Assembly: GCA_019747615.1 (NCBI GenBank)
Contig: JAIEQQ010000178.1
Span: forward strand, 1 to 8,333
Length of the DNA stretch: 8,333 bases
Source of the DNA: Phycisphaerales bacterium
GTDB lineage: Bacteria > Planctomycetota > Phycisphaerae > Phycisphaerales > UBA1924
Reading direction: 5' to 3'
Shown one piece after another: positions 1-5,522 of the stretch (position 1 is its first letter; each line of letters begins with the position of its first letter). Under the pieces are notes generated by a model. It saw only the letters and a list, made by a program, of their open reading frames with translations. It was not told where the DNA came from and ran no database searches. Both the position numbers and the translations under genes were made by a program.

Positions 1-628
1 CGAAGTGTGTGAGATTCGGCGAGACGTTGATGGCCAGGCCGTGCATGCTGATCCATTGGCGGATGCGGACGCCCATGGCGCAGACTTTGGCCGGCGGCTC
101 GCTCCCTTCGGGTCGCACCCAGACGCCGGTGGCGGTCGGGTCGCGGTGGGCCTCAACACCCACGCGTCGGCACACGTTGATCACGATCTCTTCCAGCGCC
201 CGCATGTAGTCGTGCAGGCGGAGGTGAAGGCGGTTGAGATCGAGGATGGGGTAGACGACGAGTTGGCCGGGGCCGTGGTAGGTGATGTCGCCGCCGCGAT
301 CGGTTTCTTCGAGACTGATGGCGTGTCGTGCGAGGAGTTCTGGCGAGGCCTTGAGGTGCGCCGCGGCTCCGGCGCGGCGCGAGATGGTGATCACTGGCGG
401 GTGCTCCAGGAGCAGGAGCGTGCCGACGGGGCCGGGGGCGGGGATCGCGTTGGTCGAGGTGTCGCTGGCGTGCTGGCGTGCATCGAGCAGACGCTGCACC
501 TCGGCGAGCTGGATCGCGTAGGCGTCGCGATAGCCGACGACGCCGAGGTCCACGACGCGGAGCAGGTGAGACGAGCGCAGCGAGGCGTCGGGTTGGGCGT
601 CGTGGTTCGTCACGACCAATTGTGCCAT
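1..628 (-). CDS. lipB: Octanoyltransferase LipB (3' end beyond window)
   Basis: LipB moves the octanoyl group from octanoyl-ACP to the lipoyl domains of 2-oxoacid dehydrogenases and the glycine cleavage H protein, the first step of endogenous lipoate synthesis in the cytoplasm. The 209 visible residues contain the family signatures: LLLLEHPPVITISRR near 71-85, RGGDITYHGPGQLVVYPILD at 111-130, and KVCAMGVRIR then MHGLAINV at 181-202. Lys181 matches the catalytic lysine of the family's Cys/Lys dyad. The partner cysteine and the last few tens of residues lie beyond base 1, so the gene is partial only because of the window edge. The ATG at 628-626 is chosen because the first strand of the fold (LLRVVDLG) begins about 20 residues later. 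The frame stays open upstream, with a possible GTG at 661-659, and no strong Shine-Dalgarno is visible. A short insertion (about residues 52-66) precedes the EHPPV motif. The gene is divergent from lpxA. Identification is secure. Confidence 0.95.
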   Translation of the reverse strand, partial: MAQLVVTNHDAQPDASLRSSHLLRVVDLGVVGYRDAYAIQLAEVQRLLDARQHASDTSTNAIPAPGPVGTLLLLEHPPVITISRRAGAAAHLKASPELLARHAISLEETDRGGDITYHGPGQLVVYPILDLNRLHLRLHDYMRALEEIVINVCRRVGVEAHRDPTATGVWVRPEGSEPPAKVCAMGVRIRQWISMHGLAINVSPNLTHF

Positions 629-658
629 GTCCGAGACGACGGCGACGGATGTTGGCCG

Positions 659-680
659 CACGATGTGGTCACGATGTGGT
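659..680. repeat. Tandem 11-bp repeat in the lipB-lpxA divergent spacer
   Basis: CACGATGTGGT occurs twice back to back (659-669 and 670-680), an exact duplication, inside the 83-bp gap between the two divergent start codons. An 11-bp spacing is about one helical turn, so both copies would face the same side of the DNA, as paired operator half-sites do. That role is inference; a simple duplication is equally possible. TACCAT at 701-706 resembles a -10 box so close to the lpxA ATG that a transcript from it would be almost leaderless, but no -35 box sits at proper spacing. Confidence 0.45.
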
Positions 681-711
681 TTGAGTGCGCGGGCTGTCCC
701 TACCATCGGCG

Positions 712-1536
712 ATGACCACGATTCACCCCTCGGCGGCGATTTCCGGGAAGCCTGAGTTCGGCAAAGACGTTGAGATCGGGCCGTATTGCACGATCGACGG
801 GCCGGTGAAACTGGGCGATGGCGTCCGCCTCATCGGCCATACGTACCTGAAGGGCCCGATCGAGATCGGCGCCCGGACCGTGGTCCACCCGTTTTCGAGC
901 ATCGGCTTTGCGCCGCAGGATGTGAAGTTTAAGCCCGAACTCGGCACGCCCGGGGTCAAGATCGGCGAAGACTGCCTGCTTCGCGAGGGCGTCACGATCC
1001 ACGCGGCGGGCAACGGCAAGCCGCGCCCGACGACCGTGGGCAACCGATGCTTTCTGATGGTCTCGGCCCACATGGGCCACGACTCGATGATCGGCGATGA
1101 CGTTGTGCTTGTGAACAACACGGCGCTGGGCGGGCATGTCGAGGTCGGCGATCGCGCGACGATCGGCGGCGGTGCGGTGGTGCATCAGTTCTGCCGAATT
1201 GGACGGCTGGCGTTTATTGGCGGAGCATCGGCGATCTCGACGGAGGTGCCGCCGTTCTGTCTGGTGTGGGGGCGGAACCGGATGGCGGGGTTGAACGTGA
1301 TCGGGATGCGCCGCAGTGGGATGCCGCGCGAGGACATCACGACGGTGCGGCGCGCGTTTCGCGAGGCGATCCGATCTCGGCCGCAGCGCGCCGAGATGAT
1401 GGAGCGGTTGCTGGAGATCGGCAAGACATGCGGCCCGGTGATGGAGCTGTACGACTTTGTGCGAACGTCAACGCGGGCGATCGCGCCGTATGCGTCGACA
1501 TCGCACGATACGGAGAATGAGTCGGGTGAGGGGTGA
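712..1536 (+). CDS. lpxA: Acyl-ACP--UDP-N-acetylglucosamine O-acyltransferase LpxA
   Basis: LpxA catalyses the first step of lipid A synthesis, transferring a 3-hydroxyacyl chain from ACP to UDP-GlcNAc in the cytoplasm; the active enzyme is a trimer of left-handed beta-helices. The 274-aa product is slightly longer than the usual 255-270. Hexapeptide repeats run from about 5 to 180 (for example FGKDVEIGPYCTIDGPVKLG). The active-site segment AHMGHD (119-124) supplies His123, equivalent to E. coli His125. VHQF (157-160) gives His158, equivalent to His160. The alpha-helical C-terminal domain (about 190-260) has the family pattern GLNVIGMRRSGMPRE. Gly171 aligns with the E. coli chain-length residue Gly173, which suggests room for a long acyl chain (inference). 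The ATG at 712 is preferred over an in-frame GTG at 685 because LpxA proteins begin close to the first IHPSA motif. The last residues (SGEG) and the TGA fall inside a heptamer repeat. Confidence 0.96.
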   Translation: MTTIHPSAAISGKPEFGKDVEIGPYCTIDGPVKLGDGVRLIGHTYLKGPIEIGARTVVHPFSSIGFAPQDVKFKPELGTPGVKIGEDCLLREGVTIHAAGNGKPRPTTVGNRCFLMVSAHMGHDSMIGDDVVLVNNTALGGHVEVGDRATIGGGAVVHQFCRIGRLAFIGGASAISTEVPPFCLVWGRNRMAGLNVIGMRRSGMPREDITTVRRAFREAIRSRPQRAEMMERLLEIGKTCGPVMELYDFVRTSTRAIAPYASTSHDTENESGEG

Positions 1537-1543
1537 GGGGTGA
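1523..1543 (+). repeat. G-rich heptamer array, (C/G)GGGTGA x3, at the lpxA stop
   Basis: Three consecutive 7-bp units, CGGGTGA, GGGGTGA and GGGGTGA, run through the end of lpxA; the TGA of the second unit (1534-1536) is the lpxA stop codon. The array passes directly into the hexamer repeat starting at 1548. The unit matches arrays at 2901-2928 (GGGCCGA, reverse strand) and 7094-7170 (GGGCTGA). Because 7 leaves remainder 1 on division by 3, a TGA-containing heptamer meets every reading frame within three units. Confidence 0.75.
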
Positions 1544-1547
1544 GGGG

Positions 1548-1605
1548 GAACGGGAACTTGAAGCCGAACATGAACATGAACGTGAACGTGAACGTGAAAA
1601 GGACA
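1548..1605 (+). repeat. Hexamer repeat GAAC(A/G)T, copy 1 of a dispersed family
   Basis: Eight 6-bp units in register span 1548-1595: three degenerate ones (GAACGG, GAACTT, GAAGCC), then GAACAT x2 and GAACGT x3, followed by GAAAAGGACA. The part from 1579 to 1605 matches the copy at 2718-2744 and the reverse complement of the copy at 5108-5134 at about 24 of 27 positions. Read in the hydrolase frame it would encode alternating Glu-His and Glu-Arg, which is not plausible as part of the enzyme fold. I therefore treat it as intergenic. Confidence 0.75.
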
Positions 1606-1655
1606 GCGGTTTAGGGCGCTTGCGTGGAGCGTTGGTTGTGGGTAACGCGTTGACC

Positions 1656-2747
1656 ATGCCGTTGTTCGGGGTGGGGGCTGACGCTGGCGTGGGCGTGGCG
1701 CGAGGGGTGCGATCGGCGATTGGGTCTGGGGCTTCGGCGGGATCGGGAACGCTGCGCATGGGTGCGGGCATGCCGCGGTCACTTCTGACACCAGCGCTTG
1801 CGACCCCTGCGTGCATCGCGAATCCCCCGCTCCCTCCGCTGCCGGGTCTGTGCGTGCTTGCGTCGGGCTCATCGGGCAACTGCGCCGCGGTGTGGGTGGG
1901 TGGTGATGATGACAACACTTCCGACGGCGGTGCCTCGGGTCTGCGCGATTCGGTGGACGCGCATCGGCGGCTGGTGTTGATTGACCTTGGGCTTTCGCCT
2001 CGCCGCACGCGTGCGCGGCTGGAGGGCATCGGGCTTGCGCTGGAGCTCACCAGCTCGGTGCTGATCACGCATTTGGACCACGACCATTGTCATCCGGGCT
2101 GGTGCGGCGAGCGGCCGAAGCTGCCGATGGGGTGCGAGGTGTTTGTGCCGCGGAGGTCGAGGGATCGGGCGCGGGCGATGAACCTAAACGGGGGGCGGTT
2201 TCATTCGTTTGACGGTGCGTTTCGCACGCGTGTGGGGCTTGAGGCCTCGCCGCTGATGATGAGCCACGACCAGCATGGGTGCGCCGCGTTTCGGCTGACG
2301 ACGGCGCGCGAGCGGGCGTGGGCTGTGGCAAACGGCCGCGGCGGCGCGGGCACGGGCATCGGCTACGCGACGGACCTCGGGCGCGCGACGCCCGCGTTGA
2401 TCGCACACCTGCGGCACGTGTCGATCCTTGCGATCGAATCCAACTACTGCCCGACATTGCAACTGGCAAGCACGCGGCCAGAGGCGCTGAAACGCCGGAT
2501 CATGGGCGGTCGGGGGCACCTGAGCAATGAGGAGTGTCTGGAGGCGATCCACGCGATCCAGCCGCAGGATCATGTGGTGCTGCTGCACCTCTCGCAAGAG
2601 TGCAACTGCCCGCACCTGGTGGCATCGCTGCACGCGGGCGCGGACTATCCGCTGACGATCAGCACGCAGGAGGAGCCGACGCGGTGGGTGAGGGGTGGAA
2701 TGGCCGAGGGGGGCGTGAACGTGAACGTGAACGTGGAACGAACCTGA
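1656..2747 (+). CDS. Metallo-beta-lactamase-fold hydrolase, YycJ/WalJ-like
   Basis: This is a cytoplasmic metal-dependent hydrolase of the metallo-beta-lactamase superfamily, closest in motif order to the YycJ/WalJ group, whose members are thought to act as nucleases; the substrate here is unknown. With the ATG at 1656 the product has 363 aa. Motifs in order: LCVLASGSSGNC (about 66-77), LIDLGLS, the metal site THLDHDH (138-144), SHDQHG (203-208), ATDLG (238-242), ESN (261-263), GHLSN (287-291) and LHLS (310-313). The metal motif departs from canonical HxHxDH: Asp141 replaces the second His. The start is uncertain. The frame opens at a GTG at 1533 that overlaps the lpxA stop, but the first 40 codons from there are mostly repeat, and ATGs at 1758 and 1770 lie nearer the first conserved strand (LCVLASG). 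No clear ribosome binding site settles it. The C-terminus (after TRWV) is also repeat-encoded, ending VNVNVNVERT. The fold is secure, the subgroup probable. Confidence 0.85.
   Translation: MPLFGVGADAGVGVARGVRSAIGSGASAGSGTLRMGAGMPRSLLTPALATPACIANPPLPPLPGLCVLASGSSGNCAAVWVGGDDDNTSDGGASGLRDSVDAHRRLVLIDLGLSPRRTRARLEGIGLALELTSSVLITHLDHDHCHPGWCGERPKLPMGCEVFVPRRSRDRARAMNLNGGRFHSFDGAFRTRVGLEASPLMMSHDQHGCAAFRLTTARERAWAVANGRGGAGTGIGYATDLGRATPALIAHLRHVSILAIESNYCPTLQLASTRPEALKRRIMGGRGHLSNEECLEAIHAIQPQDHVVLLHLSQECNCPHLVASLHAGADYPLTISTQEEPTRWVRGGMAEGGVNVNVNVERT
2686..2699 (+). repeat. Weak heptamer remnant GGGTGAG-GGGTGGA
   Basis: Two heptamer-like units sit near the 3' end of the hydrolase ORF, 15 bp upstream of hexamer copy 2. 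The order heptamer-then-hexamer repeats the arrangement at 1523-1598, which suggests a composite element that was copied or that attracts the same repeats. With only two imperfect units, chance cannot be excluded. Confidence 0.35.
2715..2744 (+). repeat. Hexamer repeat GTGAAC, copy 2
   Basis: GTGAAC occurs three times (2715-2732), followed by GTG and GAACGAACC (2736-2744), immediately before the hydrolase TGA at 2745. It is translated as Val-Asn repeats at the protein's C-terminus. The 27 bases 2718-2744 match the reverse complement of 5108-5134 at 26 positions, including the nine bases of non-tandem flank. That argues for a dispersed element rather than independent slippage. Confidence 0.8.
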
Positions 2748-2914
2748 CGCTGAGGCTGTCACGATGGATCGCGTGCCGCTCGCAACCTTTCCGCTCCCCA
2801 GGGCGTGCTCGGCGATCTGGGCCACGTCGGCATCGAGGCTCATCTCGAAACGCTTGCACGGGTCCGCGTGCTCGCGCACGCGGCTCTGACGGACGCCGCC
2901 TCGGCCCTCGGCCC
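2748..2914. other. 167-bp spacer between convergent genes, no assigned gene
   Basis: This lies between the hydrolase stop and the glycosyltransferase stop. I see no T-rich terminator. On the minus strand a GTG at 2918-2916 overlaps the glycosyltransferase TGA (GTGA). It opens a frame with a protein-like stretch (SRVREHADPCKRF, then EMSLDADVAQIAEHAL) that continues, implausibly, into the antisense of the hydrolase without stopping. A plus-strand ATG at 2764 gives 41 codons with no recognisable motif. The minus-strand stretch could be the remnant of a truncated gene, but I cannot name it. Confidence 0.3.
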
Positions 2915-2928
2915 TCACACCTCGGCCC
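2901..2928 (-). repeat. Heptamer array GGGCCGA (reverse strand) at the glycosyltransferase stop
   Basis: The plus strand reads TCGGCCC, TCGGCCC, TCACACC, TCGGCCC in exact 7-bp register. On the minus strand these are GGGCCGA, GGTGTGA, GGGCCGA, GGGCCGA. The TGA in the variant unit (2917-2915) is the stop codon of the glycosyltransferase. The unit is the same GGG-Y-GA type as the arrays at 1523 and 7094, here oriented with the minus-strand gene, so again it reads in the gene's own direction at its 3' end. Confidence 0.7.
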
Positions 2929-3892
2929 TTCGGCTCCCCCCCAGCTTCTCCAGCACGCGCCGCCAGCCTTCGACGCGGCCCTCGTGCTCGGCGAGGCGGA
3001 TGGGGCGGTACTCGCGGCGCCATTCGAAAATCATGGCGCGGGCCTGGCGCGTTTGCGCCAGGCGGAGCTGCGTCTGAGCCCATTGCGGCGTTGGGGCGTC
3101 GTGGGCGAGCAGCTTGATGAACGGGATGGAGCTGCCGATGCCGGCGCCGAGCTTGGCGAGGTACTCCACGGTTTGGCGGCGTTCGGGGATGAGGTGATCC
3201 ACGATGGCGGCGGGCGTGTAGCGGATCTCAAAGCCGCTGCGGCGGAGGCGGATGCAGAGCTCGTTGTCGCCGCCGCTGCTGAGGGTTGCGCCCTGGCGAT
3301 CGGGCATGGACTGCGATTCGAGCCAGCCGGTGGCGATGACGCTGGGCTTGCGCAGGCACATCGCGGCGCCGACGAGCGATCGCGTCGGCTCGCTCACCAG
3401 CAGCTCGGTCTCGCCGAGGTCTTGGCGGGCCAGGAACGAGGCGTAGCGCAGAGCGATCTTGGTCGGGCCGGTCTCGAACTTGAGGCGGACCTTGCCGCCG
3501 GCAACGCCGCAGCGCGGGTGCTGGTCCATGACGCGGAGCATGGCCTGCGCCCACGCCGGATCTGGCAGCACGTCGTCGTCGAGAAACGCGACGAGTTCGG
3601 TGCGGGCCTCTTCGATCAACCGACGGCGCGCTTGGGCCAGCCCCTGGCGCGGCTCGACGACTCGACGGATCGGTAGCGCGGAGTCGGCGGTCGGCGTGGC
3701 GGCGGTGGCAGCCGCGCGTGCGATGAACGCGTCAACGATCGCGGGCGTGTCGTCCGTGCTGGCGTTGTCGATCACCACGAGTTCGGCGACGCGCCCGTCC
3801 ACGCGGCTCATGGCGCAGATCGCCTCCAGCGTCTGCACGATGGCGGGGCCGCGGTTGAAGGTGCAGACGCCGAGTGTGAGGCGAGTAGTCAT
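2915..3892 (-). CDS. Family 2 glycosyltransferase (GT-A fold)
   Basis: The predicted 325-aa enzyme would transfer a sugar from a nucleotide-sugar donor to a surface glycan or lipid-linked acceptor on the cytoplasmic side; donor and acceptor are not deducible. The N-terminus LTLGVCTFNRG (6-15) is the first strand of the GT-A fold. VVIDNASTDDT (39-49) follows, then EPRQGLAQARR (80-90). AFLDDDVLPD (102-111) holds the metal-binding Asp cluster (105-107). GGDNELCIRLRRSGF (207-221) is the acceptor-side motif with the likely catalytic acid residues. VDHLIPERR (231-239) gives a conserved His-Pro feature. An Ala/Thr-rich loop (59-70) looks like an insertion. There is no signal peptide or obvious membrane helix. 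The ATG at 3892 is preferred to an upstream one at 4051 because the fold starts five residues after it and the extra 53 residues are low in conserved character. The C-terminus (RRAEV) reads into the heptamer array. Confidence 0.92.
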   Translation of the reverse strand: MTTRLTLGVCTFNRGPAIVQTLEAICAMSRVDGRVAELVVIDNASTDDTPAIVDAFIARAAATAATPTADSALPIRRVVEPRQGLAQARRRLIEEARTELVAFLDDDVLPDPAWAQAMLRVMDQHPRCGVAGGKVRLKFETGPTKIALRYASFLARQDLGETELLVSEPTRSLVGAAMCLRKPSVIATGWLESQSMPDRQGATLSSGGDNELCIRLRRSGFEIRYTPAAIVDHLIPERRQTVEYLAKLGAGIGSSIPFIKLLAHDAPTPQWAQTQLRLAQTRQARAMIFEWRREYRPIRLAEHEGRVEGWRRVLEKLGGSRRAEV

Positions 3893-4006
3893 TGTGATAC
3901 GTTTTGCGGGTGACCGATTCGGAGCGAGCCGCGAGCGGCATCCGCCGCCCCGTTTCGGGCGATCCGGCGAAGTCCAAGGGAGTTGTGGATCCGGGTGGGC
4001 ATCGGC

Positions 4007-4026
4007 CGATCGTACCGATACGATCG
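4007..4026. promoter_or_regulatory. Perfect inverted repeat, 8-bp arms, in divergent spacer
   Basis: CGATCGTA (4007-4014), a 4-base centre CCGA, and TACGATCG (4019-4026) form an exact palindrome in the 210-bp gap (3893-4102) between the glycosyltransferase and rsfS starts. The shape suits a dimeric regulator's operator. It could also form a short RNA stem in an rsfS leader. I found no convincing -35/-10 pair nearby, so the role is inference. Confidence 0.45.
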
Positions 4027-4039
4027 ACCTCCGGCTCAA

Positions 4040-4070
4040 CTGCCGCGACACGCGGCAGACAGACGCCGCG
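4040..4070 (+). promoter_or_regulatory. Hairpin with an alternative overlapping pairing upstream of rsfS
   Basis: CTGCCGCG (4040-4047), loop ACA, and CGCGGCAG (4051-4058) form a perfect 8-bp stem. The right arm's CGCGGC (4051-4056) can instead pair with GCCGCG (4065-4070) across an 8-base loop. The two stems are mutually exclusive and end 32 bases before the rsfS ATG. Competing stems like this occur in leader-type switches, but in GC-rich DNA such pairings also arise by chance. There is no U-run, so this is not a standard terminator. Confidence 0.35.
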
Positions 4071-4102
4071 GGGACCGGTGGTGACCTTAGACGAAAGCGA
4101 CC

Positions 4103-5041
4103 ATGGCCAAGCCCAGCAAGAAAACTCCATCCTCGAAGACCTCACCTGCGAAGGCACCGGCACGATCCGCCGAACGCGGAGCGCCCGGCGCTGCGGCGAC
4201 CGGCGGCGCGAAGCGTGGCAAGCCCGCAGCGGCTGGCAAGCCTGCGAGCGGTAAGCCCACGCCCCGCAAAGCGGCGACGCGCACAGCCCCCGCGTCAGCG
4301 GTCAAGAAGGCCGGCACCACGAAGAAGCCCGGCAGCGCACAGGCGCCGGCACAAGCGACCAAGAGCGCCGCGACCGCCAAGAGCCAGGCTCCGGCGAAGG
4401 CCAGCGGCAAGGCGGCTCGGGCGGTGCGACCCGCGGCTCAGCGCGAGGCGGCCAAGGTGATCAGCGTTCGGGCGCGGCCCGGCGCACGCTCTCGACCCGC
4501 GGGGCCGGGGGCCAAGGGGAGCAAGGCGGCGGCTTCCGCCGCGGCGCAGGCGCTTCCGTATCGCTTGCCTGTCAGCTCGCCGGCGTTCGCGATCGAAGCT
4601 GCTCGATTGCTGCGCGGGCTCAACTGCACCGACATTGTGGTGCTTGACGTTCGCCAGCAGAGCCACCTTGCGGACTACCTCGTGCTGGCCAGCGGCACGA
4701 GCGATCGCCAGATGTCCACGGTCGCCGGCGCGGTCGCGGCGCTTGCACGCGAGCGGGGCGAGCCGGTGAAATCCAGCGCCAGCGACACGCGCACGACTTG
4801 GAGCGTCGTGGACTGCATCGACACGATCGTTCACGTCTTTGAGCCCTCGACGCGCGCGTACTACGACCTCGAGACGATCCACGAGGGCGCCCAGCGGATC
4901 GACTGGGAGGACGGCGCACCGACGATCCGAGGCGGTCAGGCCGGCACAGCCCGCGAGGGCGGCGAGGCGGAAGACTCACGGCGCGCCACGGACGAAGCCA
5001 AGGCCCGGGCACGGTCCCGCACGCGGACGGAGCGGGAGTAG
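4103..5041 (+). CDS. rsfS: Ribosomal silencing factor RsfS with long basic N-terminal tail
   Basis: RsfS (Iojap/YbeB family) binds ribosomal protein uL14 on the large subunit and blocks subunit joining in nutrient-poor or stationary conditions. The domain lies at about 160-267 of 312 residues: EAARLLRGLNCTDIVVLDVR (165-184), SHLADYLVLASGTSDRQM (187-204), TWSVVDCIDTIVHVFEP (232-248) and YYDLE (253-257), all in family order. Family members are usually near 105-150 aa. The first 155 residues are instead almost entirely Lys, Ala, Pro, Arg, Gly and Ser (PAKAPA, KPAAAGKPASGKP, TAKSQAPAKA), like histone H1 or AlgP tails, and a charged, disordered tail (275-312) ends the protein. The start is the ATG at 4103; no strong Shine-Dalgarno is visible. 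An internal start just before the domain cannot be excluded, but the frame is open throughout and the tail is compositionally consistent. The domain call is firm; the tail's role in RNA or DNA binding is inference. Confidence 0.92.
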   Translation: MAKPSKKTPSSKTSPAKAPARSAERGAPGAAATGGAKRGKPAAAGKPASGKPTPRKAATRTAPASAVKKAGTTKKPGSAQAPAQATKSAATAKSQAPAKASGKAARAVRPAAQREAAKVISVRARPGARSRPAGPGAKGSKAAASAAAQALPYRLPVSSPAFAIEAARLLRGLNCTDIVVLDVRQQSHLADYLVLASGTSDRQMSTVAGAVAALARERGEPVKSSASDTRTTWSVVDCIDTIVHVFEPSTRAYYDLETIHEGAQRIDWEDGAPTIRGGQAGTAREGGEAEDSRRATDEAKARARSRTRTERE

Positions 5042-5050
5042 CCTGGAGTC

Positions 5051-5080
5051 AGGGCCGCATCGCACAGGGCCACATCGCAC
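5051..5080 (+). repeat. Tandem 15-bp repeat after rsfS
   Basis: AGGGCCGCATCGCAC (5051-5065) is followed directly by AGGGCCACATCGCAC (5066-5080), with one difference. A partial third match (GGCATCGC near 5087) follows. It lies in the 106-bp gap between rsfS and panD, just downstream of the rsfS TAG. No function is evident. Confidence 0.55.
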
Positions 5081-5107
5081 ATTCGAGGCATCGCGCTCAG
5101 TTGGTTT

Positions 5108-5134
5108 GGTTCGTTTCACGTTCACGTTCACGTT
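5108..5134 (-). repeat. Hexamer repeat, copy 3 (inverted), upstream of panD
   Basis: On the plus strand GGTTCGTTT is followed by CAC, GTTCAC, GTTCAC and GTT. On the minus strand this is AAC(GTGAAC)2GTG then AAACGAACC, matching 2718-2744 at 26 of 27 positions. It ends 13 bases before the panD ATG, so it probably lies in the panD leader, in the place where a ribosome binding site would be expected. Confidence 0.8.
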
Positions 5135-5147
5135 TCCCCATCTCCAT

Positions 5148-5522
5148 ATGCTCCGAAAAGTACTGCATTCCAAAATCCACATGGCCCGCGTGACGGCGGC
5201 CCGGCCGGATTACATCGGGTCGATCACGATTGACGAGACGCTGCTGCGGGCGTGCGGCATGCGCGTGAACGACGCGGTGAGCATCGCCAACTGCCGCAAC
5301 GGCGAGCGCTTCGAGACCTACATCTTCAAGGGCGAGCCGGGGTCGGGGAAGATCGAGCTGAACGGAGCCGCGGCTCACCTGGTGGAGCCCGGCGATCGCG
5401 TGATCATCATGCATTACGCGGACATGACCGACGAGGAGTATGCGACGAACCGCCCGAAAGTGCTGATTATGAACGATAACAACACGATCCAGCAGGTGAT
5501 GCGGTACGAGCCGATGGTGTGA
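5148..5522 (+). CDS. panD: Aspartate 1-decarboxylase PanD (pyruvoyl enzyme precursor)
   Basis: PanD makes beta-alanine from L-aspartate for pantothenate and coenzyme A synthesis in the cytoplasm. The 124-aa pro-enzyme is of normal length and cleaves itself between Gly24 and Ser25 (DYIGSITID), turning Ser25 into the pyruvoyl cofactor. Other functional residues fall at the same numbers as in E. coli: Lys9 (HSKIHMARVT), Arg54, Thr57 and Tyr58 (GERFETYIF). The NGAAAHLVEPGDRVIIM block is the family signature. Exact agreement of numbering fixes the ATG at 5148. The region before it (TTTCCCCATCTCCAT) has no Shine-Dalgarno. The gene lies 106 bp after rsfS and 117 bp before aroB on the same strand, so co-transcription is possible but not shown. 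The TGA overlaps the ATG of a small ORF (TGATG). Confidence 0.97.
   Translation: MLRKVLHSKIHMARVTAARPDYIGSITIDETLLRACGMRVNDAVSIANCRNGERFETYIFKGEPGSGKIELNGAAAHLVEPGDRVIIMHYADMTDEEYATNRPKVLIMNDNNTIQQVMRYEPMV

Noticed and set aside
685..711. GTG at 685 as an upstream start for lpxA
   Set aside because: It adds nine residues not seen in the family, and the ATG at 712 places the first hexapeptide strand at the usual distance.
5..715. Plus-strand 236-codon open frame at the window start
   Set aside because: It runs opposite lipB, whose minus-strand translation carries every LipB signature; the plus-strand product has no recognisable fold.
2184..3083. Minus-strand 299-codon frame across the hydrolase 3' half
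   Set aside because: Most of it is the antisense of conserved hydrolase motifs. Only the part in the convergent spacer is worth noting, and it is reported separately.
2534..3676. Plus-strand 380-codon frame across the hydrolase end and the glycosyltransferase
   Set aside because: It overlaps two well-supported genes in other frames and shows no domain.
3893..4051. Extended N-terminus of the glycosyltransferase from ATG 4051
   Set aside because: The added 53 residues are Arg/Pro-rich and cover the palindromes of the divergent spacer; the GT-A fold begins right after the ATG at 3892.
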